NCBI GenBank assembly: GCA_016281935.1 | Contig: JAEEJN010000103.1 | Coordinates: forward strand, 1-32,085 | Length of the DNA stretch: 32,085 nucleotides | Direction of reading: 5' to 3' | Source: Bacillota bacterium | GTDB taxonomy: Bacteria; Bacillota; Clostridia; Christensenellales; UMGS416 | Shown: piece after piece, positions 24,969-32,085 of the stretch | Numbering within the stretch: position 1 is the stretch's first letter | How the letters are laid out: each line of letters begins with the position of its first letter | Notes under the pieces: model-generated | Database searches by the model: none | Told to the model about the DNA's origin: nothing | The model's input: the letters and a program-made list of their open reading frames with translations, nothing else | Program-made: the position numbers and the translations under genes

Positions 24969-27620
24969 ATGAGATACAGACGTCTGCTCGGCATCTTCCT
25001 TTCCCTTTTCCTCACGCTGGCGCTCCTGCCCGTATTCCCTGTCCCGGCGGAAGCGGCGGGCAACGTGACCATCGATTCCGTCACCTTCCCGGATCCCGTG
25101 TTCCGTAGCTACGTACAAACCACCCTCAACAGCGGCGGCACGGTCCTGACTCCCGAAAAGATCGCAGGAATCACGACCGTGAACGTCAGCGGGATGAACA
25201 TCTCGAACCTGAAGGGCATCGAGTACTTCACCGCGCTCAGGACACTGAGATGCTACAATACGAACATCTCTTCCCTGAACGTCGGCTACAACGGGAATCT
25301 TCAGTCCCTGTACTGCTATAGCTGCAATCTGACGTACCTGAACGTCACCGGCTGCACACAGCTGGAAACGCTGTACTGTTCCGGAAACGATCTGTCCAGC
25401 CTCCTGCTGTCGAGCAACACGATCCTGAAGAATCTGACCTGCAACGACAACAGGCTGACAGGACTGGATCTTGCGAACAACACGCAGCTGATCTCCCTGT
25501 ACTGCTACAACAACAGTCTGAGACAGATCAACATCTGCAAATGCACGTCCCTATCGACGCTCCAGTGCTACAACAACCCGCTGAACGGGCTGGATATCAG
25601 CAAGAATACGGCGCTGAAAAACCTGCATTGCTACAACTGCGGCCTGACGGAACTGAACGTCGGCGCAAACATGCAGCTCACGGTCCTGAACTGCAGAGAC
25701 AACGATCTCACCGCACTGGACGCATCGGGACACAGTTCGCTTACGAACCTGTACGTCAGCAACAATCCTCATCTGAAAACGCTGGGGTGCCAGGAGTGCG
25801 CCCTGTCCGTACTGGACGTAACGGGATGTACGGAACTGGAATTCCTGTTCTGCAGCAACAATCAATTGACAAGTCTGAACCTGTCACAGAACACGGCGCT
25901 GAAAAACCTGCAATGCGGCAACAATCAGCTGACCGGACAACTGAACCTCAGCTCACATACGGCGCTGGAGTTCCTGTACTGCTATGACAACCAGCTGACG
26001 GCGCTGAGCGTGCCCTACGGTTCCACCCTGAGGCACGTGTACTGCTACAACAACGATCTGGCTTCGCTGAACGTGGCGAACGATCCGGCGCTCGAGCATC
26101 TGTCCTGCTACGGAAACAATCTGACCTATCTGAATACCACATACAACCCGGAACTGACGTCTCTGAGCTGCGGCAGCAACCAGCTGACGGAACTGGACGT
26201 CTCCAAAAATACGAAACTGGAATATCTGGAGACCCGCGGCAACCAGCTGACGGAACTGGACATCAGCAAGCTCACGCAGCTGGTACGGCTGGACTGCTAT
26301 CACAATCAGCTGACAGAACTGGATCTCTTGAGAAACACGAAGCTCTACTATCTGGACTGCAGCCTCAACGATATCGGCACGCTGGACATCACCACCTGTT
26401 CCGGTCTGACCGAAGCCTACAACGGCACAAAGGAGGATAACTACACCGTCTGGGTCTATACGAGCGGCGAGAACTACCTCAGGGTCAACAAAGCCACGGC
26501 CGTCACGATCGTCAGGAGCCCCATCATCCTGAAAGATCCCTCGAACAAAACGGTCGCAGCGGGAACAGATGCCAAGTTCACGGTCCAGGTCTTCGGAGAC
26601 GGCGTGAAGTACCAGTGGCAGTACAGCAAGGACAACGGCACCACCTGGAAAAACTGCAGTTCGGCCGGATACAACACAGACACCTTCAAATTTGAGGCCG
26701 CTGTGAACCATGACAATCGCCTGTACCGCTGCATAGCGTACAACAGCTACGGAAGCGTCGTGTCCGGTTCCGGGAAACTCAGGGTCGTCGGATTCAAGGC
26801 GGTGCCTGAGGATCAGACCGCAGAACCCGATGCCAAGGTCACCTTCCAGGTCAGCGCGAGCGGCTCCCCGGCGTATCAGTGGCAGTACAGCAAGGACGAC
26901 GGATCCACCTGGACCGACTGCTCTTCCACGGGATACAACAAGGCGGCGTTCACTTTCACAGCCAGGGCCTCCATGGACGGAAGGCTCTACCGCTGCATCA
27001 TCTCCAAGGGCAACACCATCGCGATGACGTCCGAAGCCGCAAGGCTCACCGTAAGCGGTTCCTCCAAGCCCGTGATCTCCACCCAGCCCGGCAACAAGAC
27101 CGTCGCGGCCAACAAGTCCGTCACGTTCACCGTCGCCGCGACCGGATCCAACCTGACCTATCAGTGGCAGTACAGCAAGAACAACGGATCCAGCTGGATT
27201 GACTGCACGTCCGGCGGTTATAATACCAAGTCCTTCTCCTTCACGGCGAAGGAATCCATGAACGGCAGGCTGTACCGCTGCAAGGTGTCCAACAGTTCCG
27301 GGAGCGTGACCTCGAACAGCGCGAAGCTGACGATATCCGGCGTCAAGCCAGCGATCACTTCCCAGCCCGCGAACAAAACGGTGACGGCCGGCAAGACCGC
27401 GAAGTTCACGGTCGCGGCCGCGGGCACCGGTCTGACCTATCAGTGGTACTACAGCAAGGACAACGGCGCCACCTGGACCAAGTGCTCTTCCGCCGGTTCC
27501 GACTCAGCGACGTTCTCCTTCAAGGCAACAGCTTCCATGTCCGGCAGGCTCTACCGCTGCAAGGTCACGAACAGTTCCGGATCCGTGACCTCCTCCACGG
27601 CCAAGCTCACCGTGAAATAA
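24969..27620 (+). CDS. Secreted LRR plus Ig-like protein B
   Basis: The 883-residue protein has a signal peptide (VPAEA-AG near 28-32), the cap FPDPVFRSYV, cysteine-bearing LRRs to about 500 and four Ig-like domains from about 515 to the end. The ATG at 24969 has AGGAGG 6-7 bases upstream and begins directly at the signal peptide; a longer frame from 24906 would put 21 non-signal residues before it. Its second Ig domain matches the second domain of C and A better than its own other domains, so whole genes, not single domains, were duplicated. It is closer to C than to A. No surface anchor is seen. Confidence 0.88.
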   Translation: MRYRRLLGIFLSLFLTLALLPVFPVPAEAAGNVTIDSVTFPDPVFRSYVQTTLNSGGTVLTPEKIAGITTVNVSGMNISNLKGIEYFTALRTLRCYNTNISSLNVGYNGNLQSLYCYSCNLTYLNVTGCTQLETLYCSGNDLSSLLLSSNTILKNLTCNDNRLTGLDLANNTQLISLYCYNNSLRQINICKCTSLSTLQCYNNPLNGLDISKNTALKNLHCYNCGLTELNVGANMQLTVLNCRDNDLTALDASGHSSLTNLYVSNNPHLKTLGCQECALSVLDVTGCTELEFLFCSNNQLTSLNLSQNTALKNLQCGNNQLTGQLNLSSHTALEFLYCYDNQLTALSVPYGSTLRHVYCYNNDLASLNVANDPALEHLSCYGNNLTYLNTTYNPELTSLSCGSNQLTELDVSKNTKLEYLETRGNQLTELDISKLTQLVRLDCYHNQLTELDLLRNTKLYYLDCSLNDIGTLDITTCSGLTEAYNGTKEDNYTVWVYTSGENYLRVNKATAVTIVRSPIILKDPSNKTVAAGTDAKFTVQVFGDGVKYQWQYSKDNGTTWKNCSSAGYNTDTFKFEAAVNHDNRLYRCIAYNSYGSVVSGSGKLRVVGFKAVPEDQTAEPDAKVTFQVSASGSPAYQWQYSKDDGSTWTDCSSTGYNKAAFTFTARASMDGRLYRCIISKGNTIAMTSEAARLTVSGSSKPVISTQPGNKTVAANKSVTFTVAATGSNLTYQWQYSKNNGSSWIDCTSGGYNTKSFSFTAKESMNGRLYRCKVSNSSGSVTSNSAKLTISGVKPAITSQPANKTVTAGKTAKFTVAAAGTGLTYQWYYSKDNGATWTKCSSAGSDSATFSFKATASMSGRLYRCKVTNSSGSVTSSTAKLTVK

Positions 27621-27640
27621 ACCTTCCGAGACAGCTGCTT

Positions 27641-27673
27641 TCCCTCCGCGGGATCCCCGCGGAGGGATCTTTT
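27641..27673 (+). terminator. Terminator of LRR-Ig gene B
   Basis: This is the same 12-base-arm hairpin as after gene A, followed by TCTTTT. Confidence 0.88.
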
Positions 27674-27769
27674 GTTCCGCGGTACGCTCCGTTCCCCCCT
27701 TTCAGGCGGCATCTTCCTTTAATACACGGAAAACACGGCTTTTTTTCCGGGGGCGTCGCATAAAAAGCG

Positions 27770-27798
27770 TATGAAGCCGCCGGGCATCGTGGTATACT
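27770..27798 (+). promoter_or_regulatory. Extended -10 promoter of LRR-Ig gene C
   Basis: TATACT (27793-27798) is preceded by TGG, and -35 TATGAA (27770-27775) is 17 bases upstream. Confidence 0.65.
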
Positions 27799-27869
27799 GG
27801 AAGTGATATGACAGATGATTTCCCCGGAAGCCCCGCTTCCGAGACGCACGACTGCAAGGAGGTTTGCCC

Positions 27870-30527
27870 ATGAAGAAAAAACGCCTGATCGGCATGATCC
27901 TCTCGATCTTCCTCACGCTGCTGATCCTGCCCGTGTTCGCCGTTCCGGTGCAGGCGGCAGGCAACGTGACCATCGACTCCGTCACCTTCCCGGATCCCGT
28001 GTTCCGCGATTACGTGACGAATACGCTCAACGGCGGCAGCTCGGTCCTGACTCCCGAAAAAATCGCCACGATCCAGGGAATCAACGTCAGCGGCAGGGAT
28101 GTCTCGAACCTGAAGGGCATCGAGTACTTCACGGCGCTCAGGTCCCTGAACTGCTCGGAGACGCAGGTCACTTCCCTGAATACCGGCTACAACGGGGAAC
28201 TCGTGTACCTGTACTGCATCAGCTGCAGCAATCTGACGTACCTGAACGTTTCCTCATGCACGAAGCTGGAGTCGATCTACTGCTATAACAGCAGCATCTC
28301 GAACCTCGTCCTGACGAACACTCCGGCTCTGATCACTCTGGAGTGTGACAGGAACTCGCTGACCTCCCTGAACCTGTCCGGGCACACGAAGCTCCAGTCG
28401 CTGGAATGCTACGGGAACAACCTGAGCAGCCTCAACGTCAGCGGCTGCACGGCGCTCAGGAGGCTCTGGTGCTATGAGAATCCGCTGAACGGACTGAACG
28501 TCAGCACCTGCACGGCGCTGACGAACCTGCAGTGCTACAGCTGCGGACTGACAAGTCTGGACGTCAGTGCGAACATGAACCTCCAGAACCTGAACTGCAG
28601 GGACAACAAACTCACTTCGCTGGACGTTTCGGGTCATGGCTCGCTGAATTCGCTTTTCGTCAACCAGAATCCCCGGCTCAGGACGCTGAACTGCAGCAGC
28701 TGCGCGCTCTATGAACTGAATACAGCCGACTGTCCGGCACTGGAAGTCCTCTTCTGCGACAACAATGCGCTGACCAGTCTGGGCACCGTATCGGGCAACA
28801 CGGCGCTTAAGAACCTGCACTGTCACCACAACTCTCTGACCGCGCTGAACGTCAGCGCGGACTCGGCTCTGGAATACCTGTACTGTCACGACAACCAGCT
28901 GACGACGCTTATGCTTCCCTACGGTTCCGCCCTGAAGCACGTCTACTGCTACAACAACGAACTGGCATCTCTGAACGTGGCGAACAATCCGGAACTGGAA
29001 CACCTTTCCTGCTACGGCAACTCGCTGACGTCCCTGGACGTCACGAGGAATCCGAAACTCACGGTGCTGAACTGCGGCATCAACCAGCTGGGCTCGCTGA
29101 ATCTCTCGAAGAACACGCAGCTGACCTATCTCGTCTGCTCCAACAACCAGCTGGGTTCCCTCGACGTCAGCAAACTCACGCAGCTGCTCAGTCTGGAATG
29201 CGACCAAAACCAGCTGACCGCCCTGGATGTCACGAAGAACACGAAGCTGTATCTTCTGGACTGTGCCTACAACTCCATCCAGTCGCTGAACATCACGACC
29301 TGCTCCGGCCTGGTCGCGGCATATGACACGACTCCCCAGGATTACGGCGCCATCCTGGTCTATGAGAGCGGAAGCAACGTCCTGAGGGTCGACAAATCCA
29401 CGGGCGTCTCGGTCGTCAAGAGCCCCATCATCCTGAAAGACCCCGCGAACAAAACGGTCGCCGACGGCATAACCGCCAAGTTCACGGTCCAGGCCTTCGG
29501 ATCCGGTGTGAAGTACCAGTGGCAGTACAGCAAGGACAACGGCCAGACCTGGAAGGACTGCAGTTCGACCGGAAACAACACAGCCACCCTCACATTCACA
29601 GCCGCCGTGAACCACGATGACCGCCTGTACCGCTGCAGGGCGTACAACAGCTACGGAAGCGTCGTATCCGGCAGCGCGAAACTCAGGGTCGTCGGCTTCA
29701 AGACGCTGCCTTCCGACCAGACCGCCGCTCCCGGTGAACAGGTGACCTTCCAGGTCAGCGCGGGCGGTTCCCCGGTGTTCCAGTGGCAGTACAGCAAGGA
29801 CAACGGATCCACCTGGACCGACTGCTCCTCCACGGGATACAACAAGGCGACTTTCTCCTTCAAGGCCAAGGCTTCGATGGACGGAAGGCTCTACCGCTGC
29901 ATCATCTCCAAGGGCAACACCATCGCGATGACTTCCGAGCCCGCGAAGCTCACCGTGAGCAGTTCCTCCAAGCCCGTGATCTCCACCCAGCCTGCAAACA
30001 AAACCGTCGCGAACAACAAGTCCGTCACGTTCTCCGTCGCCGCTACCGGTTCCAGCCTGAGCTACCAGTGGCAGTACAGCAAGGACAACGGCTCCAGCTG
30101 GACCGACTGCACGTCCAATGGTTCCGCCACGGCATCCTTCTCCTTCACGGCAAAGGAATCCATGAACGGCAGACTGTACCGCTGCAAAGTCACGAACAGC
30201 TCCGGTTCCGTGATTTCGAACAGCGCGAAGCTCACGATCTCCGGCGTCAAGCCCGCGATCACTTCCCAGCCCGCGAACAAAACGGTGACAGCCGGCAGCA
30301 CGGCGAAGTTCACGGTCGCCGCCGCAGGCACCGGACTGACCTACCAGTGGTACTACAGCAAGGACAACGGTGCCACCTGGACGAAGTGCACTTCCGCCGG
30401 CTCCGACTCTGCGGCCTTCTCCTTTACTGCGAAGGCCTCCATGACCGGAAGGCTCTACCGCTGCAAGGTCACCAACAGCTCCGGATCCGCGACTTCCTCC
30501 TCAGCCAAACTCACGGTCAAGTCATAA
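27870..30527 (+). CDS. Secreted LRR plus Ig-like protein C
   Basis: The 885-residue protein has a signal peptide (VPVQA-AG), the cap FPDPVFRDYV, cysteine-bearing LRRs to about 500 and four Ig-like domains from about 517. The ATG at 27870 has AAGGAGG 7 bases upstream; an in-frame TTG two codons earlier is not needed. The cap and domains 1-2 are most like B. The last two Ig domains are almost identical at DNA level to those of A and B, suggesting gene conversion at the 3' ends. It ends with an Ig strand and a Lys-Ser tail without an anchor. Confidence 0.88.
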   Translation: MKKKRLIGMILSIFLTLLILPVFAVPVQAAGNVTIDSVTFPDPVFRDYVTNTLNGGSSVLTPEKIATIQGINVSGRDVSNLKGIEYFTALRSLNCSETQVTSLNTGYNGELVYLYCISCSNLTYLNVSSCTKLESIYCYNSSISNLVLTNTPALITLECDRNSLTSLNLSGHTKLQSLECYGNNLSSLNVSGCTALRRLWCYENPLNGLNVSTCTALTNLQCYSCGLTSLDVSANMNLQNLNCRDNKLTSLDVSGHGSLNSLFVNQNPRLRTLNCSSCALYELNTADCPALEVLFCDNNALTSLGTVSGNTALKNLHCHHNSLTALNVSADSALEYLYCHDNQLTTLMLPYGSALKHVYCYNNELASLNVANNPELEHLSCYGNSLTSLDVTRNPKLTVLNCGINQLGSLNLSKNTQLTYLVCSNNQLGSLDVSKLTQLLSLECDQNQLTALDVTKNTKLYLLDCAYNSIQSLNITTCSGLVAAYDTTPQDYGAILVYESGSNVLRVDKSTGVSVVKSPIILKDPANKTVADGITAKFTVQAFGSGVKYQWQYSKDNGQTWKDCSSTGNNTATLTFTAAVNHDDRLYRCRAYNSYGSVVSGSAKLRVVGFKTLPSDQTAAPGEQVTFQVSAGGSPVFQWQYSKDNGSTWTDCSSTGYNKATFSFKAKASMDGRLYRCIISKGNTIAMTSEPAKLTVSSSSKPVISTQPANKTVANNKSVTFSVAATGSSLSYQWQYSKDNGSSWTDCTSNGSATASFSFTAKESMNGRLYRCKVTNSSGSVISNSAKLTISGVKPAITSQPANKTVTAGSTAKFTVAAAGTGLTYQWYYSKDNGATWTKCTSAGSDSAAFSFTAKASMTGRLYRCKVTNSSGSATSSSAKLTVKS

Positions 30528-30553
30528 GACCGGAAGCTTCACAGAACCCTGCT

Positions 30554-30586
30554 CCCTCCGCGGGATCCCCGCGGAGGGCTTTTTTT
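30554..30586 (+). terminator. Terminator of LRR-Ig gene C
   Basis: Perfect 11-base arms CCCTCCGCGGG and CCCGCGGAGGG with a 3-base loop are followed by seven T. It is the third copy of the family terminator. Confidence 0.9.
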
Positions 30587-30672
30587 GACACCCCGCGCCG
30601 GCCGTGAACAGAGGTCCATCCGAACTCCACGCCATGTTGTAAGGATTGTTTATTAATTTCGCACCATTATTA

Positions 30673-30681
30673 TGATATTAT
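30673..30681 (+). promoter_or_regulatory. Candidate extended -10 promoter of the truncated gene D
   Basis: TGATATTAT is an extended -10 box in an AT-rich stretch, with TTAATT (30653-30658) as a poor -35. Unlike genes A-C, this leader does not carry the ATCGTGGTATACTGGA core. Confidence 0.45.
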
Positions 30682-30756
30682 AGTTTCTGCACACACGATC
30701 CCTGCATACCGAAGGAACGATTCTCCGAGTCCGGGGATCCCAAGGAGGCTTTTCCC

Positions 30757-31578
30757 ATGAGAATAAAAAAACTGACCGGCATCCTGCTTGCCGTCCTGAT
30801 CACGCTGGCTGTCCTGCCGATCTTCCCTGTCCCGGCCCGCGCGGCATCCGGTGACGTGAAGATCGACGCCGCCCATTTCCCGGACGAGACGTTCCGCAGC
30901 TACCTGCAGTACAGCATCAACGACGGTAGCGACGTGCTGACCGCGGAAAAGCTCGCGTCGACGGTCGCTCTGTACCCCGTAGGCTTCGGGATCTCCGATC
31001 TGACGGGCATCGGATACTTCACGAAACTCACGACACTGCAGTGTCAGAAGAACCAGCTGACGTCCCTGGACCTCTCGGGCAATCCGGCCCTCACCAATCT
31101 GTCCTGCGGAGGAAACCGGCTGACCGAACTGGACCTTTCCGGGAATCCGGAACTCATTACGCTTATCTGCAGGAACAACGCACTGACTTCACTGAAACTG
31201 ATCGGAAACCGCTATATCGCCAGACTGCACTGCTACGGGAACAGCATCCGTGAGCTGAACATCGGCGGCTGTTCCTATCTGCTCAAAGCTTACAACAACG
31301 GCACGAAAGAAGAAGCTTCGGATTACACTGGGTGGACCTACGGCGCTTATGAGATCCGGACCGACGCTTCCGCTTCCATCAAGACCGTTCTTCCCAAGCC
31401 TTCCGTCACGACTCAGCCTTCCAACAGGACCGTCGCGGCAGGTAAGTACGCGATATTCACCGTCAAGGCCGAAAACGCGGCGACTTACCGCTGGCAGTAC
31501 AGCAAAGACAACGGATCCACCTGGAAGGACTGCGCGTCTTCGGGTTCCGATACGGCGGCTTTCCGTTTCAATCCTTGA
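30757..31578 (+). CDS. Truncated secreted LRR plus Ig-like protein D
   Basis: The 273-residue member of the same family has a signal peptide (1-29), the cap FPDETFRSYL, only about five LRRs (about 85-175), a linker and the first two thirds of one Ig-like domain (about 212-273). It stops after DTAAFRF, where the paralogues continue with the last strands and the second cysteine. The missing part is not found downstream in any frame, so this is a true 3' truncation and not a frameshift. The stop codon overlaps the -35 box of the next gene. AAGGAGG lies 8 bases before the ATG. It may be a pseudogene, or still secreted as an LRR-only protein. Confidence 0.75.
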   Translation: MRIKKLTGILLAVLITLAVLPIFPVPARAASGDVKIDAAHFPDETFRSYLQYSINDGSDVLTAEKLASTVALYPVGFGISDLTGIGYFTKLTTLQCQKNQLTSLDLSGNPALTNLSCGGNRLTELDLSGNPELITLICRNNALTSLKLIGNRYIARLHCYGNSIRELNIGGCSYLLKAYNNGTKEEASDYTGWTYGAYEIRTDASASIKTVLPKPSVTTQPSNRTVAAGKYAIFTVKAENAATYRWQYSKDNGSTWKDCASSGSDTAAFRFNP

Positions 31579-31603
31579 CTTCTGTAAATTCCTTCCGTAT
31601 AAT
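31575..31603 (+). promoter_or_regulatory. Strong promoter of the BspA-like gene
   Basis: TTGACT (31575-31580) and a perfect TATAAT (31598-31603) are spaced 17 bases. The -35 overlaps the stop codon of gene D. Transcription would start near 31610, about 48 bases before the GTG. Confidence 0.8.
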
Positions 31604-31657
31604 CAAATTGGAAGAGTATATACATTTTGGGATAAATATCTAAAGGAGGAGACAACC

Positions 31658-32085
31658 GTGAAGAAACTGCAACAGCTGCTTTGCCTGCTGCTGGCGCTGA
31701 TGTTCTGTACCTCGCTGTTCCCCGCGGCGCTGGCCTTGGATGAGGGGGCTATCACTCTGCACACCCACACGCCCGGTGAGCCTGTACAGGAAAACTATGT
31801 AGAGGCAGCATGCACGATGGACGGCGGCTATGACTCCGTGGTCTACTGCCAGCGGTGTGACGAGGAAATGAGCCGCGAGCATATTGATCTGCCTGCCACC
31901 TCCAATCCCACCAACCAGTGCGGCGATAACCTGTTCTGGAGCTTTGACGAGGAGACCGACGTCCTCACCATCACCGGTACCGGGGACATGTGGGACTGGA
32001 CAGAGGAAGAGCCGGCGCCCTGGTATGAATATCGCGAATCCATCACCGACGTCGTTCTGCCGGCGGGAATCACCGGCATCGGAGA
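31658..32085 (+). CDS. Secreted BspA-like leucine-rich-repeat protein (3' end outside window)
   Basis: 142 residues are visible. A signal peptide (about 1-26, Leu-rich, ending in AALA) is followed by a segment with THTPGEPVQENYVEAACT and a CxxC pair (CQRCDEE), and then the start of a BspA/LRR_5-type region: CGDNLFWSFDEETDVLTITG, GDMWDW, PWYEYRESITDVVLPAGITGIG. This pattern is common in large clostridial surface proteins. The GTG at 31658 is chosen because AAAGGAGGAG precedes it and the signal peptide starts there. Its repeats are a different class from those of genes A-D, so it is not a fifth member of that array. Confidence 0.85.
   Translation, partial: MKKLQQLLCLLLALMFCTSLFPAALALDEGAITLHTHTPGEPVQENYVEAACTMDGGYDSVVYCQRCDEEMSREHIDLPATSNPTNQCGDNLFWSFDEETDVLTITGTGDMWDWTEEEPAPWYEYRESITDVVLPAGITGIG

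Noticed and set aside
22000-31578. CRISPR-like or tandem-repeat array signal in the repeated DNA
   Set aside because: The periodicity of about 63 bases reflects 21-residue LRR codons and the 270-base one reflects Ig domains; frames are open and spacers are not unique.

Overview
The window reads as chromosomal DNA of a high-GC member of the Bacillota, most likely a gut- or rumen-type Clostridia. The pointers are strong GGAGG ribosome binding sites before nearly every gene, promoters of vegetative (sigma-A-like) type, a tig-clpP-clpX operon, a NusG paralogue heading a surface-glycan locus, and internalin-J-like secreted repeat proteins. No rRNA, tRNA, CRISPR array or complete insertion sequence was seen, so the genus cannot be fixed.

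Layout, left to right. (1) 1-4290, minus strand: the head of a glycan operon, with a NusG/LoaP-like antiterminator, a membrane-bound UDP-sugar 4,6-dehydratase and a DegT-family sugar aminotransferase cut by the window edge. (2) 4300-7339: a mobilization module. A palindrome-rich non-coding stretch, probably containing an oriT, precedes a two-gene unit for a duplicated ribbon-helix-helix protein and a MobP-like relaxase. No integrase or replication gene is visible. (3) 7348-13162: accessory genes (acetyltransferase, zinc-finger/YbjQ protein of lower GC, SHOCT protein, flavin-binding PNPOx-like protein, small membrane-anchored protein, 625-residue polytopic membrane protein), separated by hairpin-rich spacers. 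(4) 13200-16542: the tig-clpP-clpX operon on the minus strand, with a clear promoter and terminator. (5) 16566-21851: a divergent plus-strand carbohydrate block, with a mutarotase-fold protein, an aldo/keto reductase and two tandem intracellular GH51 alpha-L-arabinofuranosidases whose duplication includes the terminator. (6) 21882-31578: a tandem family of secreted leucine-rich-repeat plus Ig-like proteins. There are three full copies, the first and the later two with matching extended -10 promoters and near-identical terminators, and a fourth copy that stops inside its first Ig domain. (7) 31575-32085: the start of an unrelated BspA-like LRR protein with its own strong promoter.

How the parts may work together: the glycan locus and the LRR-Ig array both concern the cell surface or secreted space. 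The arabinofuranosidase block would process imported arabinose-containing oligosaccharides in the cytoplasm. The mobilization module looks like an inserted, non-autonomous element. The most notable parts are the LRR-Ig array, which appears to be expanding and recombining as whole promoter-gene-terminator units, and the mobilization module with its related TTGTC/GACAA dyads and single-chain duplicated RHH protein.
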